From positions 1 through 64,000 of the forward strand of contig JACRDN010000010.1 in the NCBI GenBank assembly GCA_016218575.1: a stretch of DNA of 64,000 nt, written 5' to 3'. The stretch's first letter is position 1; the number at the start of each line of letters is the position of its first letter. Positions 31,441 to 39,972 of the stretch are shown here, one piece after another. Under the pieces are notes generated by a model. That model ran no database searches. It had not been told where the DNA came from and worked only from the letters and a program-made list of their open reading frames with translations. Both the position numbers and the translations under genes were made by a program. The DNA comes from Elusimicrobiota bacterium (GTDB taxonomy: Bacteria > Elusimicrobiota > Elusimicrobia > UBA1565 > UBA9628).

Positions 31441-32542
31441 TGCCCCGAGCCTTGCGGGGGGGCTTGCCACCAACAAGGAGATCCGCCGCTTCAAGGTGGC
31501 AATCAACACGGCGTGTCCCCTGCGCTGCGAGTACTGCTTCATAGACAAGGAGTCTGGCGAGGTCGTGTCCTGGCCGGTGGTTCAAGCCCTCATCGGCTTC
31601 ATGCTCTCCTCCCCGGGCCAAGTAAAAAAGCTCCTGATTTACGGCGGCGAGCCATTCCTTAAATTCGACCTGGCCCGGGAGATTGCCCTCTACGCCAGGG
31701 CCCGGGCCGCCGAGGCGAAGAAGGACCTCGACCTATCCATATGCACGAGCGGGGTGTCGGTTTCGCGCGGACAGCTGGAGTTCCTGCGTGACCAGAGCTT
31801 CTTCCTGTCGGTCAGCCTCGATGGCGGCGCCGAGACCCATGACCGGCGGCGGAGGCTCAAAAACGGAGCTGGAAGCTGGGCCCGCATCCGGCCCAACCTC
31901 GACCGCATCTTCGATGTGATGGGGCGGCGCCGCACCATGGCCATTCAATGCGTGCACCCGGACAACGTCGAGCGCATGCTGGAGAATTTCCAGGCCTTGG
32001 TGGGCATGGGCTTCGAGAACGTGGAGATAGAGGTGATCCATGGCTTCGGCTGGGAGAAGGCCCGGACGCTTTTCAGGCCCATGCTCGGTAAGGTCCTGGA
32101 GTGGGTATGGTCCGAGGCCCGGGAGGGCCGGAGGCGCTTCCTGGTCTGTTCCTTGGCGCCCTTGATGCTCAAGGAGGGGGTGATCCTCGAGGACCACTGC
32201 CCCTTCCATTCCTCCATGGAATGCTACCCGGATGGGAGCTATTCCTTCTACCCCTTCGCTTTCGTGGACTGGGAGGGCCGGCGCCGCTCGGCGGTGGGAA
32301 GTGCCAAGGGGGGGGTGAGCGAGCGCTACCGGGCCTGCGCATTTTCCGCCGAAAGCCAGGCCTGCCGCAATTGCACCGCGGACTACTACAGCAGCCCCGG
32401 CATCAACCAGGGAAACGATCCCTACCGCTGGCGCACGGAGATGGCTCGCGCCTTCATGGACCGCGTGGCCCTGGCCGCCAAGAGCGATCCCATGATGAGA
32501 GAGTACTTGCGTGAGGCCTTGGTGCGATGCCGGATCAGTTGA
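31418..32542 (+). CDS. Radical SAM enzyme with C-terminal Cys cluster
   Basis: A 374-residue protein. C33-x3-C37-x2-C40 (NTACPLRCEYCFID), IYGGEPFLKF, CTSGVSVS and LSVSLDGGAETHDRRRR are present. Auxiliary-type Cys occur in DHCPFHSSMECYPDGSYSFYPF and near ACAFSAESQACRNCTADYY. It is similar in layout to the 30331 and 37238 proteins but with a distinct C-terminus. The start ATG 31418 has a GAGGAG ribosome site (31408-31413) inside the preceding gene, giving a 23-nt overlap. Its end overlaps the large TPR-radical SAM gene by 16 nt. Confidence 0.82.
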   Translation: MSGLASSDAPSLAGGLATNKEIRRFKVAINTACPLRCEYCFIDKESGEVVSWPVVQALIGFMLSSPGQVKKLLIYGGEPFLKFDLAREIALYARARAAEAKKDLDLSICTSGVSVSRGQLEFLRDQSFFLSVSLDGGAETHDRRRRLKNGAGSWARIRPNLDRIFDVMGRRRTMAIQCVHPDNVERMLENFQALVGMGFENVEIEVIHGFGWEKARTLFRPMLGKVLEWVWSEAREGRRRFLVCSLAPLMLKEGVILEDHCPFHSSMECYPDGSYSFYPFAFVDWEGRRRSAVGSAKGGVSERYRACAFSAESQACRNCTADYYSSPGINQGNDPYRWRTEMARAFMDRVALAAKSDPMMREYLREALVRCRIS

Positions 32543-35500
32543 GGCTGAGCGGGCCGGGTCTTCTGCCCACGGCCTTGCGGGGCCTTATTAAGGCCAACCT
32601 CATCCATCACCTGGCCCACACCGGAGGCCGCCGGACCCTCATCGAGATCGGCCGCTCCTGCCGGATCTCCCGCGACTTGGCGCCGGTTGGGGATGGCGCC
32701 GGGTCCCCTGCGCTGCGCCGCGCGCTTTTGCGCTTGTGCCTGACCCCCACGCCCGAACTCAAGGCAAGCTCCCGGGACTTCGCGGAGCTTGAGTTCCGCG
32801 CCAAGCGCCCCGGGGAAGCCCTCTGGGCCCGCGTCGGCCTCGGCCTCAACTACCTGAGACTATGGGATGGCGACCGCTATTTCGCGCGAGCCTTGGACTG
32901 CTTCGAGCGAGGCCTTCACCTTCATCCGGACTGGGCCTGGGGGCATCTTCTGCGCGGGGAGGCCAAGAGGTCGTTGTTGGATTATCGGGGGGCCCTGGCG
33001 GATTATGAGCGGGCCTTATCGCTGGACCCCTCGTGGTCTTGGGCCCACGCCTTCAAGGCCCGCGTTCTTTTTCAGGCCGGGACCCGGGAGGAGGACCTCT
33101 CCTGCTTGGACCAGGCATTGAAACTAGAACCCGCCTGCGGCTGGATGCTGGCTTGGCGGGGCGAGGCCCTCCGCCGTTTGGGGCGCCTGAGGGAGGCCGC
33201 CGTGGATTTCAAGAAGGCTTTGAGGCGCGATCCCCTCTATGACCAGGCTTATTGCTGGAACGCTAAGCTCCTGGAGGCCCGGGGCGAAATTCGCCAAGCG
33301 CTGGAATCCTTGGACCGAGGAATCGCGATTTGCCCCGACTTCGAGAAGGCCCACCGCCAAAAGGTCCGGGTGTTGAGAAAGCTGGGGGAGGTGCCGCGGG
33401 CCTTGCGGGCCTTGAACCGCGCCGCGAGCCTCAACCACAGGAATAATTGGCTCGGGGCCTGGACGGCCGAGGGCCAGGAGTCCAGTCCAGAGGCCTTGGC
33501 CGCCCTGGAGGAACTCGAGGCCTTCGGCGCCGAGAATTCCGGCCATGCCTGGACTCTGGCCTGGCTCGGGGAAACCTTGGTCCAGCTTGGGAAATTCGAT
33601 CAAGCCCTTTCGTCCTTGGACAAGGCCCTGTCTCTGCCTCTCCCGCCCTCGGGCCGGGCCTGGGCTTTCTGCTGGAAGGGGGAATGCCTGTTGAGATCGG
33701 GGCGGGCACGCGAGTCCATCCCTTGTTTCAATCGGGCCTTGAGGCTGGACCCCGGCTACGCGCGGGCTTGGGCCTGGCGCGGCAGGGCCAAGGCCTTGGA
33801 GGGGTCATGGCGCGGGGCCCTCGCGGATTACCGCAAGACCCTCGCCGCGCGGCGCGTCGAATATTCCTGGATTTACGCCTGGAAGGCCGAGGCCGAGCTG
33901 GAGCTGGGGCTGTCCGGGCAGGCCCTCAAGGACTGCGACGCGGCCCTGGCCCTCGATTCCCGGCCGGCGGTTTTTCATTATTGGCGGGCCAAGGCTCTTT
34001 TGGCCGAAGGCCTTGTCGAGGAAAGCCGGGAAGAGCTGTTCCTCTCTTGCTCCGCAATGCAGACCTTCCCATGGCTCGAGGTCTGGAGGGCGGAAAAGGA
34101 TAGGCGGGATGGGCTCTTCACCGAGGCCCTGAGCCGGCTGGCTCCGATCGTAAAAAGGCACGGCCGGCGCTTCCCCTGGCTTTATCTCCTGCGCTACCGC
34201 GCCAAACGAGAAGCCTCTCTGCCGGGAGCCCTGCGCGACGCGGACCAAGCCATGCGCCTGGACCCGGACTGCGCCTGGATTTTCGGCCTGGCTCCGGTTC
34301 CGGCGGCCTTGGAGCCGCAGGGGTCCCTTTTCCAGGATATGGAGGGCCCCGTGGGGCCTCACTGCGGCCCGGTCCTGGCCTACCGTGGGCAGGCGCGTCT
34401 CCTCAAAGGAGAGGTCGGCGCGGGCCTGGCCGATTTGCGCCATGCCGCGCGGCTCGATTGCGCTGCTTGGATTTGGGCTTGGCTCGGGGAGGGCCAGAGG
34501 CACGCGGGTCTTCCGCGGGAGGCGGTGCGGGATTTGAGCCGCGCCGTGGCGCTGGATTGTGGCTACGCGAATTCCTACTCCTGGCGCGGCACCGCCTATC
34601 TTCAGCTCGGGCAATGGGAAAACGCGGCCCGGGACTTGGACCTCGCGGTCCGGCGCCGGCCCACGGCCCGGGCGTGGCTCGATCGCTCGCGCCTGCGGCG
34701 CCGGCGGGGCGATTTTACGGGCGCCTTGGCAGATCTTCACGAGGCCGCGCGCTTGAACAGCGAACTTTCCTGGGACAAGACCACGCCGGAAGCCCTCCAG
34801 GGGGCTCTGGCGGAGCTGGACTTGGCCATGGCCCGGCATCCCGAAGAGGCTTGGTTTGCGGCCTGGAAGGCAGAGGCCTTGATCCGTCTTGGACGGCCGG
34901 CCGAAGCCCTGCCCATCTTGAGCGACGCGCTCGAGAAAAACCCCGGCATGGCCTGGGCCCGGGCCTGGCGGGCGGAGGCGAGGCTTTTAAGCGAGGGCTT
35001 CTCCTCGATGGTGGAGGAGGATATCCGGCGGGGCCTGGCCCTCGATCCCGAGTACGCCCGCCTCCACGAGCTTGAGGCCGAGGTCCGCCTGCGCCGAGGC
35101 GAACTTTCCGGGGCTCTGGCCGCGCTTCGGCTCGCCGGGAGCCTCAATCCCTATTCCTCGCGCATTTGCCTGGCCCGCGCCAAGGTTCGGCTCAAGATGG
35201 GCCGGCGGGGCCAGGCCAAGAAGGATATCGAGAAAGCCCTCCGCCTCTGCCCGAGCTTCGCAGAAGCCAGCCAGCTATTGGCTCGGGTCGAGTCCGGGGC
35301 GCGAGTCCGGATCTTTTCGCTGCTTCCCGGCGGCCCCGGAAAGTCCATGGAGTTTTTCCTCAATTATTCCTGCAACGCCAAGTGCGCGTTCTGCTTCAAC
35401 CCTCCCGATGCGCTCCCGGAGCTCGAGCGCGGCTTGGGCTTCCAGGAATTGGCCGCGCGCCTCTGCCTGGGCTACGCCCGGGGCTATCGCGCCCTCAAAT

Positions 35501-36300
35501 TCATCGGCGGCGAAGCCACCTTGCGCGAGGATTTGCCCAGGCTCGTGGCTCTCTCCCGGCGCATCGGGTTCCAATCCGTGCAGATCACGACCAACGGCCT
35601 GCGCCTGGCCGATCCCGCCTACGCCCGCAAGCTCGTGGAGCTGGGCGCAGACAGCTTCCGTCTCTCGGTGCACGGCGCGCGGGCCGAGGTCCACGACCCC
35701 CAGGTGGGCGTGCCCGGGGCCTTCGCCAAGGTCGAGCGCGCGGTGGCCAACCTCAAAGGGCTGGGGGTCCGGCTCGGAGTCAATACGGTCCTCAATAAGC
35801 GCAACATCGCTGACTTTCCCGAAACCTGCCGCCATTTCTTCGAGGAGTGGGGGCTTGACGACGTGATCGCCTACTTCATGCGCTATCAGGGCTTCGCGGC
35901 CTTGCCGGCAAACCGCGAGGCCCTGAAGCTCAGCTTTGGCGAAGCGGTCCCGCGGGTGCGCGAGGCCTTCCGCCTCCTGGCCGCTGATGGGGTCGCGGCT
36001 CGACCGGCCTTGATCCATTTCCCGCCCTGCGCCGCGCCGGAGCTAGAGCCCTTCATGCTGGATTGGACGCGGGTTCCGGGGGAGTCCGGCCAGGGTCAGC
36101 GCCCCGAGGACCTCGTGACCTTGCCCGACGGCTCGGGCGGGCTCATACACGAGGTGACCAATAGCGGCAAGGCGCCGGTCGCGGCCTGCGCCTCGTGTAG
36201 GCACGCCTCCCGCTGCCTAGGGGTCGAGCGCGGCTACGTCTCGCTTTTCGGCGAGGGGGAGTTCCGGCCATTATCCGCCTTGGAGGCCGTCAAGGCATGA
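32527..36300 (+). CDS. Giant TPR-radical SAM fusion protein
   Basis: A 1257-residue protein. Residues about 95-930 are more than 20 tetratricopeptide-like repeats of a Trp-rich kind (for example WAWRGRAKALEGSWRGALADYRKTL). At residue 941 a complete radical SAM domain begins: C949-x3-C953-x2-C956 (YSCNAKCAFCFNP), FIGGEATLRED, ITTNGLRLAD and RLSVHGARAEVHD, ending with CASCRHASRC near the C-terminus as auxiliary cluster. The radical SAM part closely resembles the separate protein encoded by the next gene. The TPR part shares the SLNHRNNWLGAWTAE segment with the 41395 protein. The TPR array probably recruits substrate or partner enzymes. I know no characterised protein with this arrangement. Confidence 0.85.
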   Translation: MPDQLRLSGPGLLPTALRGLIKANLIHHLAHTGGRRTLIEIGRSCRISRDLAPVGDGAGSPALRRALLRLCLTPTPELKASSRDFAELEFRAKRPGEALWARVGLGLNYLRLWDGDRYFARALDCFERGLHLHPDWAWGHLLRGEAKRSLLDYRGALADYERALSLDPSWSWAHAFKARVLFQAGTREEDLSCLDQALKLEPACGWMLAWRGEALRRLGRLREAAVDFKKALRRDPLYDQAYCWNAKLLEARGEIRQALESLDRGIAICPDFEKAHRQKVRVLRKLGEVPRALRALNRAASLNHRNNWLGAWTAEGQESSPEALAALEELEAFGAENSGHAWTLAWLGETLVQLGKFDQALSSLDKALSLPLPPSGRAWAFCWKGECLLRSGRARESIPCFNRALRLDPGYARAWAWRGRAKALEGSWRGALADYRKTLAARRVEYSWIYAWKAEAELELGLSGQALKDCDAALALDSRPAVFHYWRAKALLAEGLVEESREELFLSCSAMQTFPWLEVWRAEKDRRDGLFTEALSRLAPIVKRHGRRFPWLYLLRYRAKREASLPGALRDADQAMRLDPDCAWIFGLAPVPAALEPQGSLFQDMEGPVGPHCGPVLAYRGQARLLKGEVGAGLADLRHAARLDCAAWIWAWLGEGQRHAGLPREAVRDLSRAVALDCGYANSYSWRGTAYLQLGQWENAARDLDLAVRRRPTARAWLDRSRLRRRRGDFTGALADLHEAARLNSELSWDKTTPEALQGALAELDLAMARHPEEAWFAAWKAEALIRLGRPAEALPILSDALEKNPGMAWARAWRAEARLLSEGFSSMVEEDIRRGLALDPEYARLHELEAEVRLRRGELSGALAALRLAGSLNPYSSRICLARAKVRLKMGRRGQAKKDIEKALRLCPSFAEASQLLARVESGARVRIFSLLPGGPGKSMEFFLNYSCNAKCAFCFNPPDALPELERGLGFQELAARLCLGYARGYRALKFIGGEATLREDLPRLVALSRRIGFQSVQITTNGLRLADPAYARKLVELGADSFRLSVHGARAEVHDPQVGVPGAFAKVERAVANLKGLGVRLGVNTVLNKRNIADFPETCRHFFEEWGLDDVIAYFMRYQGFAALPANREALKLSFGEAVPRVREAFRLLAADGVAARPALIHFPPCAAPELEPFMLDWTRVPGESGQGQRPEDLVTLPDGSGGLIHEVTNSGKAPVAACASCRHASRCLGVERGYVSLFGEGEFRPLSALEAVKA

Positions 36301-37241
36301 AGACCGAGGAGGCGGTCCACGAGCTTTTCCTCAACTACGCCTGCGGGGCTAAATGCCCGTTCTGCTACAATCCCCCGCTCACCCCGGAGCTCTTGAGGCG
36401 CGATCTCTCCTTCGAGCAGGCGGCAGAAAGCCTGTACGCCGCGGCCGGGCAAGGGCGGCGGCGGCTCAATCTCCATGGGGGCGAGGTCACCCTGAGAGAG
36501 GATCTTCCGAAGATCCTTCGCTTGGCCCGGAAGCTCGGCTTTGAGCAGGCGACCGTGGTGACCAACGGCATCCGCCTCGGCCGCCGCAGCTACGCGGGGG
36601 AGCTGGTGGCCGCCGGCGCGACCCATTTTCGCCTTTCCATCCACTCCGCGGATGCCGGAGTTCATGACGAGATCATGGGAGTCCCCGGCGCCTTCGACAA
36701 GGCCCTGTCGGCGCTGGCGGTCCTGCGCGAGCTCGGGGCGGGGGTGGGCCTTAATTTCGTGCTCTGCCGCCGCAACGCGGCGGCTTTGCCGGATTTTCTG
36801 GAAAGATTCTGCGTCGGGCTGGCGGTCCCTGAGGCGATCGTCTATTTTCCGCATCTCAAGGGCATGATGGCCTTGAATGCGGACGCTATCGGTCTGACCT
36901 ACGAGGAGGCGCTGCCTTCCGTCATGGCCGGGGCGGAGCGCTTGGCCCGGGCCGGCAGGAGCGAGGCCCTTTATCTGGCTAATTTTCCGCCCTGCGTCCT
37001 TCCGGATCTTGCCGAGCGCCTGCTCGACTGGGAGAGGGAAAGCGGGACGTCCTCGATGACCCATCCCGAGGGCTTCACCCAGGATCTCGAGCTGATGAAG
37101 GACGCCGCCCGCGGCCCGGTCGCGGCCTGCGCCGACTGCGCCTTGGCCGGGCGCTGCCGAGGTGTCGAGCGCGAGTACCGGCTTCGTTACGGGGAGAGGG
37201 AGTTCCTTCCCGTCCGCTGCGAGGGGGATATGGCTCTATGA
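36297..37241 (+). CDS. Radical SAM protein, paralogue of the TPR-fused domain
   Basis: A 314-residue stand-alone version of the radical SAM domain at the end of the preceding protein. C16-x3-C20-x2-C23 (YACGAKCPFCYNP), HGGEVTLREDLPKIL (GGEV instead of GGEP), VTNGIRL and RLSIHSADAGVHDEIMGVPGAFDKAL. ACADCALAGRCRGVEREY near residue 285 is the auxiliary Cys group. It starts in the stop codon of the TPR-fused gene (ATGA) and ends the same way into the next. Possibly both act as a heteromeric pair on the same substrate. Confidence 0.85.
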   Translation: MKTEEAVHELFLNYACGAKCPFCYNPPLTPELLRRDLSFEQAAESLYAAAGQGRRRLNLHGGEVTLREDLPKILRLARKLGFEQATVVTNGIRLGRRSYAGELVAAGATHFRLSIHSADAGVHDEIMGVPGAFDKALSALAVLRELGAGVGLNFVLCRRNAAALPDFLERFCVGLAVPEAIVYFPHLKGMMALNADAIGLTYEEALPSVMAGAERLARAGRSEALYLANFPPCVLPDLAERLLDWERESGTSSMTHPEGFTQDLELMKDAARGPVAACADCALAGRCRGVEREYRLRYGEREFLPVRCEGDMAL

Positions 37242-38257
37242 ATCTCCTGATTTTTCTCTCCAATCGTTGCAATATGTCCTGCGACTACTGCTTCCTGGAC
37301 TTGAACCGAGGGCCGGCCGCGGTCCTTTCCCCCAAGGCCGGGCGGCGCGCCATTCTCGACCATTTGCGGCGGCCGGGGGCTCAATTTACCTTTCTCGGAG
37401 GCGAACCCCTCATCCATTACCCGACCCTCCTGGAGTTGGCGGGCTTCATCAGGAGCCGGGGCCCTGCCGGAATCCGGGTGGTGACCAACGGGACCTTGCT
37501 CGACTCTGAAAAGCTCGCCCGCCTGCGGGCCCTCGGCGCCGAGATCTCGGTGAGCTTGGACGGCTCCGCGGCCGCGCATGGCCGGCACCGCCGCATCCTC
37601 AAGGACCCGTGGGACTGCGCCCTCTCGGAGGTTTTGCGTCGGATCGGGCCCGAGGATCGCCAGGGCTTGAACGTCAGCATGGTGCTCCGCGAGGACACCG
37701 CAGGGCTGCTTTTGAACGGCGTCGAATTCTTAAGGCGCGAGGGCTTTCGGCGCCTGAGCTTCCACTTAGACGTTCTCGAGGAGTGGAGCGAGGCGGGGCT
37801 GGCGACCTTGCGCGCAAGTCTTGAGGGCCTCTCGCGCTACCTCCGGACCCTGGCCAAGGCGGAGCCCGCGGGACTTAAGCTCGACCGTCTGCTTGCCCTT
37901 GTCTCGGCCCCGCCGGACTGCCGGAACGCGGATCACCCGTACGAAGACCTGGTCCTGGGGGCGGACGGACGGTATTACCCCTGCGATGGGCTTTTCGCCA
38001 GGCCCTACGGGGAGCTCGGAGCCTGGACCGCGGGAGACTGCGAGAACGGCGTGGACTGGGGCTTGCGCGAGTCCTTCCACGAGCGGGCCCGGCGCTTCAT
38101 CCACGAGCGCCTCGGAGGCCCCCGCGGCCATTGCCCGCGCGAAACCTATTTCCACGCATTGGCTTCTGGGCGCGACCCCGACTGCGCGGTGAGGGGGTTT
38201 CACCGGGCGGACGCGGCCTTTAGGCGGGCTCTCTCGGAGGCCTTGTGCCCGGCGTGA
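37238..38257 (+). CDS. Radical SAM enzyme, anSME/SPASM-like
   Basis: A 339-residue protein with C11-x3-C15-x2-C18 (SNRCNMSCDYCFLD), FLGGEPLIHYPTLL, VVTNGTLLDS and ISVSLDGSAAAHGRHRR. C-terminal Cys occur in DCRNADHPYEDLVLGADGRYYPCDGLF and GHCPRETYFHALASG, matching the 30331 protein (HDCHNVVLGPDKQFYACDKAL; FCPMGVYFHSR), so the two are paralogues with an atypical auxiliary cluster. It overlaps the flanking genes by 4 nt and precedes the first halogenase-like gene. It is likely another peptide-modifying enzyme of the locus. Confidence 0.83.
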   Translation: MNLLIFLSNRCNMSCDYCFLDLNRGPAAVLSPKAGRRAILDHLRRPGAQFTFLGGEPLIHYPTLLELAGFIRSRGPAGIRVVTNGTLLDSEKLARLRALGAEISVSLDGSAAAHGRHRRILKDPWDCALSEVLRRIGPEDRQGLNVSMVLREDTAGLLLNGVEFLRREGFRRLSFHLDVLEEWSEAGLATLRASLEGLSRYLRTLAKAEPAGLKLDRLLALVSAPPDCRNADHPYEDLVLGADGRYYPCDGLFARPYGELGAWTAGDCENGVDWGLRESFHERARRFIHERLGGPRGHCPRETYFHALASGRDPDCAVRGFHRADAAFRRALSEALCPA

Positions 38258-39972
38258 AACCTTGGGACCTGGTCGTGGTGGGCGCCGGGCCCGCGGGCTG
38301 CACCGTGGCCACCCTCGCCAAGAAATACGCCCCCGAGAGGCGTATCCTCCTGTTGGAAAAGAGCCCCGGGCCCCGGCACCACATAGGAGAATCCCTCCTG
38401 CCCGGTTTGGTGCCGGTGCTCAAGGAGATGGGGGTGTTCGAGAAGGTGGACGCGGCGGGATTTCCCCGCAAGATCGGAGCCAATTACCTTTGGGGCCGGG
38501 GTCGGGAGGTCTGGGAGAACGATTTCAACGACGTCAATGTCGGCGAGATGCTGAGGCGCCACGGGAGCCTCCCCGAGAAAATCGAGTACGCCTGGCAGGT
38601 GCGGCGCTCGCTCTACGACGATATCCTCCTGCGCCACGCCGAGGAAAACGGGGTCGAGGTCCGGCGGGGGGCGGCGGCGCTGAAAATTATAGAAAACGAG
38701 GGGAGAATCACAGGGCTGACGATTTCCACCGGCTCGGGCTTGCCCGAGCCGGTTTACGCAGGCCTCTTGGCCGATTGCAGCGGCCAAAGCGGCTTCTTGT
38801 CGCGCTTCCGCAAAATCCGCAGCTACAACCCGGCCTTGAAGAATGTGGCGGGCTACGCCTATTTCCGGGGCGCCGACTGGAAATACCGCTTCACCGGCCA
38901 TCCGGACAAGACCAAGATATTCATTTGCGCGACCGAGGCCGGCTGGTTTTGGTACATCCCCATCTCGACGGACATCGTGTCGGTGGGGCTGGTGGCCGGC
39001 GCGGGCGCGCCGCGCCGCCGGGGGATATCCCTGCGTGAGCTGTATTTCTCGGAGCTCAAGAAGTGCCGGGAGATATGGCCTCTCCTCAAGAACGCCCAGC
39101 TCGAGAGGGATTTCGACGGGGCGGGCAGGGATTTCTTCGTCCAGAGCGATTGGTCCTACCTCAACGAGGCCGCCTCGGGGCCGGGGTGGCTGGCGGCCGG
39201 CGACGCAGCCGTGTTCGTGGATCCGATCCTGTCATCGGGCGTGACCTTGGCCCATCTGGGGGCGCACCGGGCCGCCTACACAGCACTTGCCCATTGGCGG
39301 GAGGAGAGTTCCGAGATGAGGTCCCTCCTCTGGAGGGACTACGACACTTTCTGCCGGGAATCGGCCGCTCAGTTCCTCTCCCTGGCCCTGTTTTGGTACG
39401 GGAACGACCGCCGGGCCGAGAGCTGGTGGGCGCGCGCGCGGCGGATCCAGAGGGCCTGGCTCCCGGTCGAGCTCGGGGACCAGAACGCATTCATCGCGGT
39501 CTCGGCGGGGCTCACGCGCCATTACGAAAGGGCTCTGTCGGCGGCCTCGGCCTTGGAGCCGGAGCCGGTGGCTCCCGGGGACTATCCTTTTTACGCCGCC
39601 GTCCTTGGGCGCGACTCGGCCCTGGAGGCCCTGGCGCGGGAAGGCCTTTCGGAGAACTGCCGGCCGCGCCTGTCCTGCCCCTACGAGGTTGAGTATTCCT
39701 TCATCCCGGATTGGGGCCGGGGCCGTCTCTTGGCGGCCAAGCGCGCGCGCTTCTTGAAGCACGACCCGGCCGAGGGCCTGGGGGACTGCTTCAACCCGCG
39801 TCGGGCCGTGGCCCGCCACCATCTCGAGCTCTTGAAGGACTTGGACGGCCGAAAGTCCTGGCGCCAGATCAAGGAAGGGCTCCCGGCCCGCGGCGTTCCC
39901 TCCTGGTGGGCCGAGGGCCCGGCCGCGAACTTCGTGAGGGAACTGCGTCTCCAGGGGGTCCTGGAGGCATGA
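38254..39972 (+). CDS. Flavin-dependent halogenase-like enzyme with PqqD/RRE-like C-terminus (1)
   Basis: A 572-residue FAD enzyme. G10-A-G-P-A-G15 is the dinucleotide motif, followed by HHIGESLLPG; W231-F-W-Y-I-P236 is the WxWxIP signature of FADH2-dependent halogenases; K73 in FPRKIGA is placed like their catalytic Lys. GDAAVFVDPILSSGV is the second FAD motif. Residues about 505-572 (FNPRRAVARHHLELLKDLDGRKSW... FVRELRLQGVLE) resemble PqqD/RRE peptide-binding domains. It needs a flavin reductase, not seen here. Expected reaction is chlorination or bromination of an aromatic or imidazole ring, perhaps in HxsA; hydroxylation is an alternative. GTG 38254 gives a 4-nt overlap; GTG 38245 is also in frame. 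Confidence 0.8.
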   Translation: MKPWDLVVVGAGPAGCTVATLAKKYAPERRILLLEKSPGPRHHIGESLLPGLVPVLKEMGVFEKVDAAGFPRKIGANYLWGRGREVWENDFNDVNVGEMLRRHGSLPEKIEYAWQVRRSLYDDILLRHAEENGVEVRRGAAALKIIENEGRITGLTISTGSGLPEPVYAGLLADCSGQSGFLSRFRKIRSYNPALKNVAGYAYFRGADWKYRFTGHPDKTKIFICATEAGWFWYIPISTDIVSVGLVAGAGAPRRRGISLRELYFSELKKCREIWPLLKNAQLERDFDGAGRDFFVQSDWSYLNEAASGPGWLAAGDAAVFVDPILSSGVTLAHLGAHRAAYTALAHWREESSEMRSLLWRDYDTFCRESAAQFLSLALFWYGNDRRAESWWARARRIQRAWLPVELGDQNAFIAVSAGLTRHYERALSAASALEPEPVAPGDYPFYAAVLGRDSALEALAREGLSENCRPRLSCPYEVEYSFIPDWGRGRLLAAKRARFLKHDPAEGLGDCFNPRRAVARHHLELLKDLDGRKSWRQIKEGLPARGVPSWWAEGPAANFVRELRLQGVLEA

